DNA of 38,083 nucleotides from Rhodoferax sp. OV413 (GCA_945861785.1 CAMAWD010000064.1:1-38083), one strand, 5' to 3'. Shown: positions 24,427-34,510, numbered from the stretch's first letter. Program-made: numbers and translations. The notes: generated by a model from the sequence alone, not told the origin.

Positions 24427-25317
24427 TCAGGCGCGGGCGACGGCCTGCGCGATGTCGCGCAGTGCCTGCGCCAGTTCGGGCGCCATGCTGACGGCGTTGG
24501 TCGGGTGCGCGACGCAATCGGTGCTCCAGACCTCGCCGATGCCATTGGCGCGCAGCATGTCCAGGGCCTGGTTCGAAAACAGCGCGTGGGTGACAGCGAC
24601 GTCGATCGAGGCCGCTCCCGCCGCGCGCAGCAGCCTGGCTGCCGCCGCTACGGTATGCCCGGTGCTTGCCATGTCATCGAGGATCACGACCGGGCGGCCT
24701 TCCACCAGCCCGGGAGGCAGGGCCACGTCGACCTCGCGGTCGCCACTGCGCACCTTGCTGCAGACCGTGAATTCGAGGCCGTGGCGCGCGGCTGCGAATG
24801 CCACCCACTGCTCCGACTCGGAGTCCGGGCCGACCAGCAGGGGCCGGTTGCGCCGTTGCACGATCAGGTCGGACAGCACGCCGGCGCCGGTCAGCACGGT
24901 GGCATGGGCCACGGGCGCCGCTTCTTGCAGCGTGGCGACGCGGTGGAGGTGCGGATCGACGGTGACAATGGCATCGAACTGGCTGGCCAGGAATCGCCCG
25001 ACGATACGTTGGCTGACGGCTTCACCCGGCACGAACTCCATGTCCTGGCGCATGTAGGCCAGGTACGGCGCCACCAGTGCAAGGTGCCGGGCCCCGAGTG
25101 AGCGTGCGGTCTGGGCCGCAATCAGAAGCTCGACCAGTTTTTCGTTCGGGTTGTCCAGACTGCGGTAGAGCGTCACGTGCTGCGGCAGGTCTGGCGGCAG
25201 GCGCAACCTGAGTTCACCGTCCGGAAAGCGGTGGCGCTCGATACATGCGGATGCCATGCCTGTGGCGCTGGCCAGGCGCGACGCGGCGTCTTGCTGGTCC
25301 TCGAAGTACAAGAGCAT
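24427..25317 (-). CDS. prs: Ribose-phosphate pyrophosphokinase (PRPP synthetase) paralogue
   Basis: This 296-aa enzyme should transfer pyrophosphate from ATP to a ribose phosphate. Recognisable are FPDGELRLRLP, a RQDMEFVPGEAVSQR segment in place of the usual ARQDRK-type region, TVDPHLHR, and the PRPP-binding loop VVILDDMASTGHT. It is shorter and more divergent than housekeeping Prs (about 315 aa). ATG 25317 has AAGGA nine bases upstream. It follows the long-type phosphorylase gene by 13 bases, so both form an operon. The pair may feed sugar phosphate from nucleotide breakdown straight into PRPP or the reverse. The preferred substrate cannot be told from sequence alone. Confidence 0.9.
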   Translation of the reverse strand: MLLYFEDQQDAASRLASATGMASACIERHRFPDGELRLRLPPDLPQHVTLYRSLDNPNEKLVELLIAAQTARSLGARHLALVAPYLAYMRQDMEFVPGEAVSQRIVGRFLASQFDAIVTVDPHLHRVATLQEAAPVAHATVLTGAGVLSDLIVQRRNRPLLVGPDSESEQWVAFAAARHGLEFTVCSKVRSGDREVDVALPPGLVEGRPVVILDDMASTGHTVAAAARLLRAAGAASIDVAVTHALFSNQALDMLRANGIGEVWSTDCVAHPTNAVSMAPELAQALRDIAQAVARA

Positions 25318-25330
25318 GCAAAGGGTTCCT

Positions 25331-26905
25331 TCAGAATTCCACGAACACATGGGGCACCTGGGCTGCGTCGCCCACGGTGTACCCGGTTGAGCGGGCGCAG
25401 GCCGCGCGCGCAAACGCAAGGTCGGCCGGGTAACAGGCATGTACACGGTACAGCAGGTCTGCCTGGGCAACCGGCCGTCCCAGTTTGCAAAACAGGTCGA
25501 CGCCGGCGTTCCTGACTTTTGGTGCCCCGGCAAGCCGCGCGATCCGTGCGATCTGCAGGTTGTCAATGCCGGTGATGAAGCCGGTGCCAGTTGCCGCAAC
25601 GTCGAAGCTCAAGGGCCCGAGCGCCGGCTGGTTGTGGTCGAACCCGCGGGACCCCTGCGCCGCGATGATCGCGCCCATGCGCGCCATGGCGCGGCCGGAG
25701 TCGAGGATGTCGCGCGCGATGGCAAAACCATCGCCGCCCCGGACGTCGGGGTCGCACTCGATCAGCCGGCCCGCCAGGCGCAAGGCCTTCTGGCGCAGGT
25801 CGATCGGGGCGCGGGGATCGTTTTCCAGCACGCGCATCACGTCGCGGGCCTCCAGCACCGGGCCGATCCCGTTGCCGATCGGCTGGCGGCCGTCGGTGAT
25901 GACCACGTCCAGGGACAGCCGCATGTGTTTCGCCACGTATTCGAACAGGCGCCGCAGGCGCTGCGCCTGCGCCATGGTTCGCACCTTGGCGGTGGGCCCG
26001 ATCGGGATGTCGAGCACCAGGTGGGTGGAGCCGGCGGCGATCTTCTTGGACAGGATCGAGGCGACCATCTGGCCGGGCGAATCGATGTTGAGCGGGCGCT
26101 CGACCGAAATGAGCACGTCGTCGGCCGGCGACAGTTCGGCGGCGCCGCCCCAGGCCAGGCACGCGCGGTGCTGGCGAACGATGTCCTGCAGTTGCTCGAC
26201 ACCCAGCTCGACCTGTGCGAGCACCTCCATGGTGTCGGCTGTGCCAGCCGGCGAGGTGATCGCGCGCGAGGATGTCTTGGGGCACAACAGGCCGTGTGCC
26301 GCGACGATCGGCACCACCAGCATCGAGGTGCGGTTGCCGGGGATGCCGCCGATGCAGTGCTTGTCGACGACCTGCGGTTCGTGCCAGTCCAGGCGCCGGC
26401 CGCTGGCAACCATGGCCTCGGTCAGGAACAGCACCTCTTCGCGGTCGAGTTCGTCGCGGTGGGTCGCGATGACAAACGCGGTCAGTTCGATCTTCGAGTA
26501 GTGGCCCTGGGCAATGTCGTCGACGATCACCCGGAATTCACCGGCGTTCAGGCGTTCGCCGGCGATCTTCCGGCCGAGGGCGCTGATCGACGCCGGGGGT
26601 TCGGCCTGTTGCACCGTGGCCGGGTGCCCGTCGCTGACATTCAGGCGGGCGAACGCGTCTTCCGACAGGCCGAGCTCGTTGCAGTCGACGATATGCGGGT
26701 CGTCCACCACATTCAGCGTGGCCAGGATGTGGCGGCCGTTGGCATGGATCTCGACCTTCGAGAGCGCCTGGAAACCCTCGGCCCGGTAGATCGCGCAGTC
26801 GCGGTGCAGGTAGGCGACGTTTTCGCGGTAGGTGTCGATGCCGACGCGTCGCAGCGCCAGGCTGGTGGCCGGTGGGTGCGTGCTGGCGGTATCGGGAGTG
26901 TCCAT
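25331..26905 (-). CDS. deoA: Long-type thymidine phosphorylase / AMP phosphorylase homologue
   Basis: This 524-aa protein belongs to the phosphorylase group that has an extra N-terminal domain of about 85 residues, as in archaeal AMP phosphorylases; ordinary DeoA is about 440 aa. Motifs are [40 protein letters not shown] and [15 protein letters not shown]. It should split a nucleoside or a nucleoside monophosphate with phosphate; the archaeal AMP enzymes yield ribose 1,5-bisphosphate. No good ribosome site precedes ATG 26905, which is only nine bases after the stop of the DUF3445 gene, so translation may be coupled. The prs-like gene follows directly. Confidence 0.9.
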   Translation of the reverse strand: MDTPDTASTHPPATSLALRRVGIDTYRENVAYLHRDCAIYRAEGFQALSKVEIHANGRHILATLNVVDDPHIVDCNELGLSEDAFARLNVSDGHPATVQQAEPPASISALGRKIAGERLNAGEFRVIVDDIAQGHYSKIELTAFVIATHRDELDREEVLFLTEAMVASGRRLDWHEPQVVDKHCIGGIPGNRTSMLVVPIVAAHGLLCPKTSSRAITSPAGTADTMEVLAQVELGVEQLQDIVRQHRACLAWGGAAELSPADDVLISVERPLNIDSPGQMVASILSKKIAAGSTHLVLDIPIGPTAKVRTMAQAQRLRRLFEYVAKHMRLSLDVVITDGRQPIGNGIGPVLEARDVMRVLENDPRAPIDLRQKALRLAGRLIECDPDVRGGDGFAIARDILDSGRAMARMGAIIAAQGSRGFDHNQPALGPLSFDVAATGTGFITGIDNLQIARIARLAGAPKVRNAGVDLFCKLGRPVAQADLLYRVHACYPADLAFARAACARSTGYTVGDAAQVPHVFVEF

Positions 26906-26914
26906 GGGAGAAGC

Positions 26915-27763
26915 CTACACCGGGTTGGGGTGTGAAGCGGGTGGCCCGCCGGCACGCTCCTGAAGCCATGCCAGCAGGCGGGCGCGGGCCGGCGTGAGGT
27001 TCTTGTAGTCCACGACTGCCTCGCTCATGGAGCTTATCGCATCGTGCAGGCGCTGTGCGTCGGCGGGTGTCTGCAGGGCGGTTGCCAATGGCGCGACCAT
27101 GACGCGGATCGTGAACACCACCTGCGAACGCGGCTGCCCCTGTGTATCGAACAGCGGAATGAAGGTCTGGCGCTCGGCACGGAAGTGGCACTGCTGCGCC
27201 AGTGCCGTGGCGTCAGCCGCGGCCGGCCACGCCTGCAGGGGCTGGCGTTGCGGGTGCTGGTCGTAACGCGGCGAGGGGCTCAGCGTCCAGACGTAGCGCT
27301 CCCAGTGCGTGCCGTTGGACAACACGCGCAGCAAATGGGGCAGGGCGGCGGCGAGGGCCTCGCCGTCGGCCACCGGGCTGTGGATACTGGCCAGCGAAAG
27401 TCCGATTTTTTCTTCCGGCGCCCAGCGGCTCGGGACGCTGACACACATCCAGGGAATGCGGCCGGTGGCGGTGTCGAGCACGACCAGGTCCTCCTCCACC
27501 TGCAACTCCAGTGGCAGCGTATCGGCCAGGGGCATGTCGACACCCGCCTTGAGCGCCTGTTCCCGGATTGCCGCCAGCGCGTCGGTCGGGTCGAACCCCG
27601 CAAGGACTTGCCGCGTGGCCCCCTGGCGGTGGATGGCCAGCTTTTCGGCGTGCAGGGTGCTGCCGGGGTGCAAGGGCGTCAGGTGCAGGGCGCCGGGCTC
27701 CAGCCGCACCAGGCCGGGCCGCATGCGGAACGGCACGCTGACTTGAGCGAAGTCAAAATTCAT
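26915..27763 (-). CDS. DUF3445 family protein (heme-dependent oxidative N-demethylase-like)
   Basis: This 282-aa protein matches the DUF3445 pattern along its whole length: QVEEDLVVLDT, VSVPSRWAPEEKIGLSLASI, HSPVADGEAL, FRAERQTFIPLFDT and VVFTIRVMVAPLATAL, then SSMSEAVVDYKNLTP. Characterised relatives bind heme and oxidatively demethylate dimethylamine, but most members are untested, so the substrate is unknown. I chose ATG 27763 (MNFDFAQVSVPF); the frame is open further upstream, but that part overlaps the efp gene and does not look coding. It follows the efp terminator and precedes the phosphorylase by nine bases. Confidence 0.8.
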   Translation of the reverse strand: MNFDFAQVSVPFRMRPGLVRLEPGALHLTPLHPGSTLHAEKLAIHRQGATRQVLAGFDPTDALAAIREQALKAGVDMPLADTLPLELQVEEDLVVLDTATGRIPWMCVSVPSRWAPEEKIGLSLASIHSPVADGEALAAALPHLLRVLSNGTHWERYVWTLSPSPRYDQHPQRQPLQAWPAAADATALAQQCHFRAERQTFIPLFDTQGQPRSQVVFTIRVMVAPLATALQTPADAQRLHDAISSMSEAVVDYKNLTPARARLLAWLQERAGGPPASHPNPV

Positions 27764-27790
27764 GGAGAGGCCCTTGCAAACAGCGGGACG

Positions 27791-27817
27791 AAAAGAAAAG
27801 GCTCCCAAGGGAGCCTT
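27791..27817 (-). terminator. Rho-independent terminator after efp
   Basis: On the minus strand AAGGCTCC, a four-base loop and GGAGCCTT form an eight-pair stem (27798-27817), followed by TTTTCTTTT. It lies about 20 bases after the efp stop and separates efp from the DUF3445 gene. Confidence 0.88.
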
Positions 27818-27836
27818 CGCGATGCGCCCGTGGCGC

Positions 27837-28391
27837 TCAGACGCGCCGGCGGTACTCGCCGGTGCGGGTGTCGATCTCGACCTTGTCGCCCTGCGCCACG
27901 AAGATCGGCACGCCGATCTCGAAACCGGTGGCAATTTTCGCCGGCTTGAGCACCTTGCCGGACGTATCGCCCTTGACGGCCGGTTCGGTCCAGGTGATTT
28001 CGCGCTCCACGCTGGTGGGCAACTCGACCGAGATCGCCTTGCCGTCGTAGAAGACAACCTCCAGGGGCATGCCGTCTTCGAGGTAGTTCAGGGTGTCGCC
28101 CATGTTCTCGGACTCGACTTCGTACTGGTTGAACTCTTCGTCCATGCACACGTACATCGGGTCGGCAAAGTAGGAGTAGGTGCAATCCTTCTTGTCCAGG
28201 ATGACCTGGTCCATCTTGTCATCGGCCTTGAAAACCACTTCGGTGCCGAAGTTGTTCAACAGGCTCTTGAGTTTCATGCGCACGGTGGCCGAGTTGCGGC
28301 CGCCACGGCTGTATTCGGTCTTGAGCACGACCATCGGGTCCTTGCCGTGCATGATCACGTTGCCGGCGCGGATTTCTTGAGCAATTTTCAT
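27837..28391 (-). CDS. efp: Elongation factor P, Arg32 type
   Basis: This 184-aa factor frees ribosomes stalled on proline runs. It has the full three-domain EF-P length and ends [14 protein letters not shown]. The tip of domain I reads SRGGRNSA with Arg at residue 32, where other bacteria have a lysine. Arg32 is the site rhamnosylated by EarP, whose gene lies directly upstream on the same strand, 129 bases away. A strong terminator follows. Confidence 0.98.
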   Translation of the reverse strand: MKIAQEIRAGNVIMHGKDPMVVLKTEYSRGGRNSATVRMKLKSLLNNFGTEVVFKADDKMDQVILDKKDCTYSYFADPMYVCMDEEFNQYEVESENMGDTLNYLEDGMPLEVVFYDGKAISVELPTSVEREITWTEPAVKGDTSGKVLKPAKIATGFEIGVPIFVAQGDKVEIDTRTGEYRRRV

Positions 28392-28520
28392 AAGGTGTTT
28401 CCAGTTGGTGCGGAGCGCAGGCTTGTGTCGACGGGTTCAACGCAGCCCGTTGCCCGTGCCTGCGGTGGTTCACTGCGGGCCGGCCCCGTTGGCCTGCAAG
28501 GTTCCGCAAAGCTTTCGATT

Positions 28521-29699
28521 TTAGCGATCTTTCGGGCTTGTTTGAAGCGGCGCGGACAGCTTGTCGACAAACTGGACCAGGCGGGTGGTGAGGTCGGGCT
28601 GTGTGGCCAGCTTTGCGGCCGCGTGGCGGACGGCCTCTCCCCATGGGCCCGGTTCGGGCTGCGGCAGAGGCCCCCCGACGATGCCGTTCCAGGCCAGGTG
28701 GAAGCGCCTCCAGGACAGCGGTGCGTCCAGGGCGTCCAGCACGGCGTGGAGCTTGGCGTGGTGCGCGTCGTCGTGTTGCGGGTAGATCTGCCACACGAAC
28801 GGGCGCGTTGCCCACAAGGCCCGGACCAGCGAATCCTCGCCCCGCACGAAATTCAGGTCGCAGGCCCACAGCAGGCGGTCGAAGCCAGTCTGCGCCAGCG
28901 CAGCAAGCAGGACCACCGAGAGCGCGCCACGGCGGTGCACGGCAATGCCGTCGGGGGGCGAAAGTTCCAGCGCCCAGTGCCGCCTGACTGCGGCAGCGGC
29001 GCGCCCCTGGGTGACCAGCATCAGCGTGGGCGTCTGGCTGTGCTGGTAGTGCGCCAGCAATTCGGGCAGCGCCGGCGGTTCGTAGCAGAACAGGGACACG
29101 AGGTGTTCCCCAGCCCAGGGGACGCCCAGGTGCGCGAACCAGTCGGCCCGATCGAAGGCGGCGCGGCGCTGTTCCAGCCCGGCCTCCCGGATCAGGCCAC
29201 CGGTGGATTCGGTGAACCCGGGGTAGAAGAACCACCTGGTGTGTCCTTTTGCCGGGCCTGTCAGGATCGGCGAGGGCAGGCCGTGTGCCCTGGCGGCATA
29301 CGGTTCGGCCGACAGGTATTCGAGGTTGATCCAGGCCGGTGGGGGCTGGTCGCCGGCCGTGTTTGCCGCGGCGGCGAAACGCCGGGCCACAAAGGCCGGC
29401 TCCAGTTCGCAACCGAATCCTTCGATCCAGACGTCGGCTGGTTGCAGGTCGGCCAGCGCGGCGGCGTTGGCCGACATGGCCCACGGCAACACCCGGATAC
29501 CGGGAAAGGCGCCGGAACCAGCGCCGGGGGCCATCCAGGCAAGGGCACGCGTATCGTCGACCCACAGGCGCACCCCGTGCCCACGCGCCGCGAGCTCGAC
29601 GGCCAGTCGCCAACTGACGCCGATGTCGCCGTAGTTGTCTATCACCTTGCAGAAAATGTCCCAGGAGCGCTTGGTTTTCACGATCGGGATTGTCCACAA
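28521..29699 (-). CDS. earP: EF-P arginine rhamnosyltransferase EarP
   Basis: This enzyme (392 aa from a TTG start at 29699) attaches rhamnose from dTDP-rhamnose to Arg32 of EF-P. It shows WDIFCKVIDNYGDIGVSWRL, whose two Asp in DNYGD are required in known EarP, then WINLEYLSAE, FFYPGFTESTGGL and NFVRGEDSLVRALWA near the nucleotide-sugar site. The exact start is uncertain: GTG at 29681 is in frame and would still leave the conserved core intact. With the TTG start, only nine bases separate it from the divergent uvrC ATG. Confidence 0.95.
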   Translation of the reverse strand: MWTIPIVKTKRSWDIFCKVIDNYGDIGVSWRLAVELAARGHGVRLWVDDTRALAWMAPGAGSGAFPGIRVLPWAMSANAAALADLQPADVWIEGFGCELEPAFVARRFAAAANTAGDQPPPAWINLEYLSAEPYAARAHGLPSPILTGPAKGHTRWFFYPGFTESTGGLIREAGLEQRRAAFDRADWFAHLGVPWAGEHLVSLFCYEPPALPELLAHYQHSQTPTLMLVTQGRAAAAVRRHWALELSPPDGIAVHRRGALSVVLLAALAQTGFDRLLWACDLNFVRGEDSLVRALWATRPFVWQIYPQHDDAHHAKLHAVLDALDAPLSWRRFHLAWNGIVGGPLPQPEPGPWGEAVRHAAAKLATQPDLTTRLVQFVDKLSAPLQTSPKDR

Positions 29700-29708
29700 T
29701 AGGCGCCT

Positions 29709-31778
29709 ATGACAACGCGATCAGATCCAGCCCGGCAGCAAGCACCACCCGGGGCCGTCACCGAGACCGCGCTGGCGCCCGAGACACTCCAGGCTTCGGG
29801 CCACTCTGCGCAATTGCTGTCTGAAGTGGCCGCGTTGCCGCCCCTGCCCGGTGTCTACCGGTTTTTCGACGCGCAAGGGTCCGTGTTGTACGTGGGCAAG
29901 GCGATCAGCCTGAAGAAACGCGTGGCCAGCTATTTCCGCAACCAGCATGGCGGCACCCGTATCGGCCACATGGTCGGGCGGATCGCGTCGATGCAGACCA
30001 CCGTGGTTCGGTCCGAGGCCGAAGCGCTGCTGCTGGAAAACAACCTGATCAAGACCCTCGGCCCGAAATACAACATCCTGTTTCGGGACGACAAGAGTTA
30101 CCCCTACCTCAAGCTCACCGGCATCGCCGATGCGGGCGGCGAGCGGGCGCGGCGCGGCCTGATACCGGCGCCAGCTGCACCGCTGGCACGCCCCGCGCCG
30201 GGCGGATTCCCGCGGGTGTCGTATTACCGCGGCGCGGTCGAGAAGAAACACCGCTATTACGGCCCCTACCCGAGTGCCTGGGCAGTCAAGGAGGCGATCC
30301 TCCTGATGCAAAAGCTTTTCCGCCTGCGCACCTGTGAAGACGCGGTGTTCAGCAACCGCTCGCGTCCGTGCCTGCTGTACCAGATCAAGCGCTGTTCCGC
30401 GCCGTGTGTCGGCCATGTGTCAGAAGATGCGTATGCCCAGGACGTCGCCAATGCCGAGCGGTTCCTGCGCGGCGACGCGGGGCAAGTGCTCGAACTGCTG
30501 GAGTTGCGCATGCTCGCCCATGCCGAGCGGCTCGAGTTCGAGCAGGCCGCAGAACTCCGCGACCAGGTGGCTGCCTTGTCGAACGTGTTGCACCAGCAGT
30601 CGGTCGACAACGTGTCCGATCGCGATGTCGATATTCTGGCCGTGAAGGTGGAGGGCGGACGGGCCTGCGTGAACCTTGCGATGGTGCGTGGGGGTCGGCA
30701 TCTTGGCGACCGACCCTATTTCCCGGCCCATGTCGAAGACGCCGTGGCTGTGATCGGCGAAGACGAGGAACCGGTGGAGCAGCCGGTGTCGATCGAGGCG
30801 CGTGTGCTGGAGGCCTTTGTCGCGCAGCACTACCTGGACGTGCCGGTGCCGCCCTCGCTGGTGACCAGCGCCCCCGTGCGTGCCGGCCTGGTGGATGCGT
30901 TGTCGGCCCAGACCGGCGTGAAGATCAGCGTCGTGCACCAGCCGCGGGAACAGCGCCGCATCTGGCTGGAAATGGCGCAGACCAACGCCGACCTGCAGCT
31001 TGCGCGGTTGCTGGCCGAAGAGGGTTCCCAACAGGCGCGCACACGGGCGCTGGTGCAGGCGCTCGATCTGGCCGTGGACGACCTGGACGCATTGCGGGTC
31101 GAGTGTTTCGATATTTCCCACACGGCCGGCGAGGCCACGCAGGCCTCGTGCGTGGTGTTCCAAAACCATCGCATGCAATCGGCGGAGTACCGCCGCTACT
31201 CCATCGAGGGGATTACGCCGGGCGACGACTACGCAGCCATGCGGCAGGTGCTGACCCGGCGTTACAGCAAGCTGGCCGAGGCGCTGCGTGAATCTGGCGG
31301 GGATGCCAGCAGGGCGATTGCCACGGCACGGCTGCCAGACCTGGTTCTCGTCGACGGCGGCAAGGGGCAGGTGGCCATGGCGCGCGAGGTGTTTGTTGCG
31401 CTCGGGCTCGACCTTTCCCTGATCGTGGGGGTTGAGAAGGGCGAGGGGCGCAAGGTAGGGCTGGAAGAACTGGTGTTTGCCGACGGGCGTGAGAAGGTCT
31501 ACCTGGGCAAGGACTCGGCGGCGCTGATGCTGGTGGCCCAGGTCCGCGATGAGGCACATCGTTTTGCGATCACGGGCATGCGTGCCAAACGTGCGCGGGT
31601 GCGGGTTGGCGGCGGGCAACTGGAGGAAATCCCCGGGGTTGGCCCAAAGCGGCGCGCGCGCCTGCTGCAACGTTTTGGCGGTGTGCGCGGGGTCGGGCTG
31701 GCGAGTGCGGACGACCTGGCAACGGTCGAGGGCATATCGCGCGAACTGGCGGAGGACATCTACCGGGCGTTGCATTAA
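29709..31778 (+). CDS. uvrC: Excinuclease ABC subunit C
   Basis: This 689-aa subunit makes both cuts in nucleotide excision repair. It has the GIY-YIG nuclease domain ([19 protein letters not shown], ~47-65), a UvrB-binding segment with [12 protein letters not shown], and the RNase H-like second nuclease ([16 protein letters not shown]). A C-terminal helix-hairpin-helix pair ([25 protein letters not shown]) completes it. Compared with E. coli UvrC, it has a 40-residue N-terminal extension and a Pro/Ala/Arg-rich insert at about 139-166 between nuclease and linker. It is followed by pgsA, 57 bases away. Confidence 0.97.
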   Translation: MTTRSDPARQQAPPGAVTETALAPETLQASGHSAQLLSEVAALPPLPGVYRFFDAQGSVLYVGKAISLKKRVASYFRNQHGGTRIGHMVGRIASMQTTVVRSEAEALLLENNLIKTLGPKYNILFRDDKSYPYLKLTGIADAGGERARRGLIPAPAAPLARPAPGGFPRVSYYRGAVEKKHRYYGPYPSAWAVKEAILLMQKLFRLRTCEDAVFSNRSRPCLLYQIKRCSAPCVGHVSEDAYAQDVANAERFLRGDAGQVLELLELRMLAHAERLEFEQAAELRDQVAALSNVLHQQSVDNVSDRDVDILAVKVEGGRACVNLAMVRGGRHLGDRPYFPAHVEDAVAVIGEDEEPVEQPVSIEARVLEAFVAQHYLDVPVPPSLVTSAPVRAGLVDALSAQTGVKISVVHQPREQRRIWLEMAQTNADLQLARLLAEEGSQQARTRALVQALDLAVDDLDALRVECFDISHTAGEATQASCVVFQNHRMQSAEYRRYSIEGITPGDDYAAMRQVLTRRYSKLAEALRESGGDASRAIATARLPDLVLVDGGKGQVAMAREVFVALGLDLSLIVGVEKGEGRKVGLEELVFADGREKVYLGKDSAALMLVAQVRDEAHRFAITGMRAKRARVRVGGGQLEEIPGVGPKRRARLLQRFGGVRGVGLASADDLATVEGISRELAEDIYRALH

Positions 31779-31835
31779 TGCAATAAGGCCTGTTTTGGCA
31801 ACTGCATGGCCAATGCGGCGTGCCACAATCCCTTG

Positions 31836-32411
31836 ATGTTCTTGACCATCCCCACCATCATGACGTGGACGCGCATTGTCGCGATCCCCCTGATCGTCGG
31901 CGTGTTCTACCTTCCGGACTCCATCGCCCGTTTGGCCGACAAGAACCTGATTGCCACGGTGATGTTCGTGCTGTTTGCGGCGACCGACTGGCTTGACGGC
32001 TACCTGGCCCGCAAACTCAACCAGACGTCCTCTTTCGGCGCCTTCCTCGATCCGGTTGCGGACAAGTTCCTGGTTTGCGCCTCGCTGCTGGTGCTGGTGC
32101 ACCTGAACCGCGCCGATGTGTTTGTGGGCCTGATCATCATCGGCCGCGAGATCGCGATCTCGGCCTTGCGCGAATGGATGGCCCAGATCGGGGCCGCCCG
32201 CAGCGTTGCGGTGCACATGATCGGCAAGCTCAAGACGGTCGGGCAGATGGTGGCGATTCCTTTTCTGCTGTACGACGGTGTGCTGTTCGGGCTGGTCGAC
32301 ACCCATGTCTGGGGCACTGTGCTGATCTGGATCGCCGCTGTCCTGACCGTCGCGTCGATGGTCTATTACATGCAAAAGGCGATACCGGAGATACGGGCGC
32401 GGGTGAAATGA
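31836..32411 (+). CDS. pgsA: CDP-diacylglycerol-glycerol-3-phosphate 3-phosphatidyltransferase
   Basis: This 191-aa membrane enzyme makes phosphatidylglycerol phosphate, the precursor of phosphatidylglycerol and cardiolipin. It carries a perfect CDP-alcohol phosphotransferase motif, D51-x2-DG-x2-AR-x8-G-x3-D72-x3-D76 (DWLDGYLARK through DPVADK). Several hydrophobic helices flank it. ATG 31836 begins the typical MFLTIPTIMTWTRI N-terminus. The order uvrC-pgsA is common in Proteobacteria. Confidence 0.97.
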   Translation: MFLTIPTIMTWTRIVAIPLIVGVFYLPDSIARLADKNLIATVMFVLFAATDWLDGYLARKLNQTSSFGAFLDPVADKFLVCASLLVLVHLNRADVFVGLIIIGREIAISALREWMAQIGAARSVAVHMIGKLKTVGQMVAIPFLLYDGVLFGLVDTHVWGTVLIWIAAVLTVASMVYYMQKAIPEIRARVK

Positions 32412-32469
32412 GCGTTGCCCGGCAGCCGGGCGGTGGTCACTGCGCCGCGTTTGGGGCGGAGGCAAGCCG

Positions 32470-33360
32470 ATGAGCGAGGTGGATGGCGACGGTGTATGGG
32501 TGCGCGTGATGCCCATCGTGTTTGTTCTGATCTGGAGCACCGGTTTCATCGTCGCAAGGTACGGCATGCCCCATGCGCCGCCTTTCAGCTTCCTGGCCGT
32601 GCGTTATGCCCTGTCCATCCTGTGTTTCCTGCCCTGGATCTGGCTTGCCCGCGTGCGCTGGCCGCTTGGCCGGCAGCAGTGGCTCCACCTTTCCGTTGTC
32701 GGCGTGTTGATGCATGCCGGCTACCTCGGGGGCGTGTGGGCCGCCGTGAAGGCCGGCATGGGCTCCGGCCTGTCTGCGCTGATCGTGGGTTTGCAGCCGG
32801 TGCTGACCGCTGTCTGGTTGAGTTCGACAGGCGGGCAGGTGAGCCGTCGGCAATGGCTGGGCCTGTCGCTCGGGTTCGCCGGGCTTGTGCTGGTGGTGTC
32901 GCGCAAGTTCGGGCAGGGCAACCCGTCCGACCATGTGGATTTCGCCAACATGGCGCTGATCGTGGGTGCACTGCTGTCGATGACCGTCGGCACCCTCTAC
33001 CAGAAGCGCCATGTTGCGGCCTGTGACGTGCGTTCGGCGAATGCGGTGCAACTCGTGGCTGCCTTGTGCGCCACATTGCCCTTGGCGCTGATGGAGACGG
33101 AGCCGATGCACTGGGGTGGTGAACTCGCCGGCGCCATGGCGTGGTCGGTGCTGGCGCTGACGCTGGGTGGGAGTTCGCTGCTGTACCTGTTGATCCAGCG
33201 CGGGGCCGCGACGGCGGTGACGAGCCTGCTCTACATGGTGCCGCCATGCACTGCCGCGATGGCGTGGTTGTTGTTCGACGAACCTGTCACCGGCGCCACG
33301 CTTGCCGGTATAGCGATGACCGCCTTCGCGGTCAGCCTGGTGTTGCGCCCGGCAAAATAG
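32470..33360 (+). CDS. EamA-family (DMT) transporter
   Basis: This 296-aa protein has about ten hydrophobic helices arranged as two EamA repeats. The first starts LIWSTGFIVARYGMPHAPPF, and the second ends LLFDEPVTGATLAGIAMTAF. Members export or import metabolites such as amino acids or drugs across the inner membrane; the substrate is unknown. It follows pgsA by 58 bases and is followed by a hairpin. Confidence 0.9.
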   Translation: MSEVDGDGVWVRVMPIVFVLIWSTGFIVARYGMPHAPPFSFLAVRYALSILCFLPWIWLARVRWPLGRQQWLHLSVVGVLMHAGYLGGVWAAVKAGMGSGLSALIVGLQPVLTAVWLSSTGGQVSRRQWLGLSLGFAGLVLVVSRKFGQGNPSDHVDFANMALIVGALLSMTVGTLYQKRHVAACDVRSANAVQLVAALCATLPLALMETEPMHWGGELAGAMAWSVLALTLGGSSLLYLLIQRGAATAVTSLLYMVPPCTAAMAWLLFDEPVTGATLAGIAMTAFAVSLVLRPAK

Positions 33361-33366
33361 GAATCT

Positions 33367-33389
33367 GCGCAGGCATCCCCTGCCTGCGC
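33367..33389 (+). terminator. Hairpin after the EamA gene
   Basis: GCGCAGGCA, loop TCCCC and TGCCTGCGC form a nine-pair GC-rich stem six bases after the transporter stop. No T run follows, so it may be a weak or Rho-assisted terminator, or an mRNA 3' stabiliser. Confidence 0.5.
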
Positions 33390-33424
33390 GATTGTGTTGA
33401 CAAACGATGCACGGAGAAGCAAAC

Positions 33425-34510
33425 ATGGGCAAGAAACGGATAGCGGTCATAGCGGGAGATGGCATTGGCAAGGAAGTGATGCCAGAGGGCCTGCGGGTCC
33501 TTGAGGCAGCAGCTTTGCGGTTTGGCATCGACCTGCAGTTCGACCACTTCGATTTTTCAAGTTGGGACTACTGTGAACGGCATGGAAAGATGCTGCCCGA
33601 CAACTGGAAGGAACAGATTGGCAGCCACGACGCCATCTATTTCGGGGCCGTTGGCTGGCCGGACAAGATACCCGACCACGTGTCCCTGTGGGGCTCACTG
33701 TTGTTGTTTCGCCGCGAATTTGACCAGTACGTCAACCTGCGCCCGGCTCGCTTGATGCCCGGCATCATTGCGCCTGTGGTTCGCAAGGACGGCAGCCGCC
33801 GCGAACCCGGTGAAATCGACATGTTCATCGTGCGGGAAAACACGGAGGGCGAGTATTCGAGCATCGGGGGGCGGATGTTCCCAGGCACCGAGCGAGAGAT
33901 AGTGATGCAGGAAACGGTGATGTCCCGCATCGGCGTCGACCGCGTGCTGAAATTTGCCTTCGAACTGGCGCGCTCGCGGCCCAAGAAGCACCTGACCAGC
34001 GCCACCAAGTCGAATGGCATCGCGATCACCATGCCGTACTGGGACGAACGTGTCGCCGCGATGGCGGCGAACTACCCGGACGTGCGTGTCGACAAGTTCC
34101 ATATCGACATCCTGACCGCCCATTTCGTGCAACGGCCGGACTATTTCGATGTGGTCGTGGCAAGCAACCTGTTCGGTGACATCCTGAGCGACCTGGGGCC
34201 GGCCTGTACTGGCACGATCGGCATTGCGCCCAGTGCAAACCTGAACCCGGACCGCCGTTATCCGTCCCTTTTCGAACCGGTGCATGGGTCGGCGCCGGAC
34301 ATTGCGGGGCAGCAGATTGCCAACCCGATCGGCCAGATATGGTGCGGCGCGATGATGCTCGATTTTTTGGGGTACCGCCAGGCGCACGATGCAGTGCTGT
34401 CGGCGATCGAGAAATTGCTCGATCCGGGCAGTGGCGCCCCGCGCACACCAGACATCGGTGGCGCAGCCCGCACCATCGACGTGGGGCGGGCGATTGCCGA
34501 ACTGATCTGA
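33425..34510 (+). CDS. Tartrate dehydrogenase / D-malate dehydrogenase family
   Basis: This 361-aa beta-decarboxylating dehydrogenase (isopropylmalate dehydrogenase superfamily) uses NAD and a divalent metal. It shows IAVIAGDGIGKEVMPEG, FGAVGWPDKIPDHVSLWGSL, the substrate loop NLRPARLMPG, VRENTEGEYSSIGG, and the metal-site region SNLFGDILSDLG with HGSAPDIAG. The GWPDKIPDH stretch marks the tartrate/D-malate branch and not LeuB. ATG 33425 has GGAG about eight bases upstream. It could help use tartrate or D-malate as carbon source. Confidence 0.9.
   Translation: MGKKRIAVIAGDGIGKEVMPEGLRVLEAAALRFGIDLQFDHFDFSSWDYCERHGKMLPDNWKEQIGSHDAIYFGAVGWPDKIPDHVSLWGSLLLFRREFDQYVNLRPARLMPGIIAPVVRKDGSRREPGEIDMFIVRENTEGEYSSIGGRMFPGTEREIVMQETVMSRIGVDRVLKFAFELARSRPKKHLTSATKSNGIAITMPYWDERVAAMAANYPDVRVDKFHIDILTAHFVQRPDYFDVVVASNLFGDILSDLGPACTGTIGIAPSANLNPDRRYPSLFEPVHGSAPDIAGQQIANPIGQIWCGAMMLDFLGYRQAHDAVLSAIEKLLDPGSGAPRTPDIGGAARTIDVGRAIAELI

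Noticed and set aside
27743-27756. TTGA-GCGAAG-TCAA, a perfect match to the operator pattern
   Set aside because: It lies inside the first codons of the DUF3445 gene (encoding FDFAQV), and no -10-like hexamer is found 30-32 bp away on that strand. Treated as chance.
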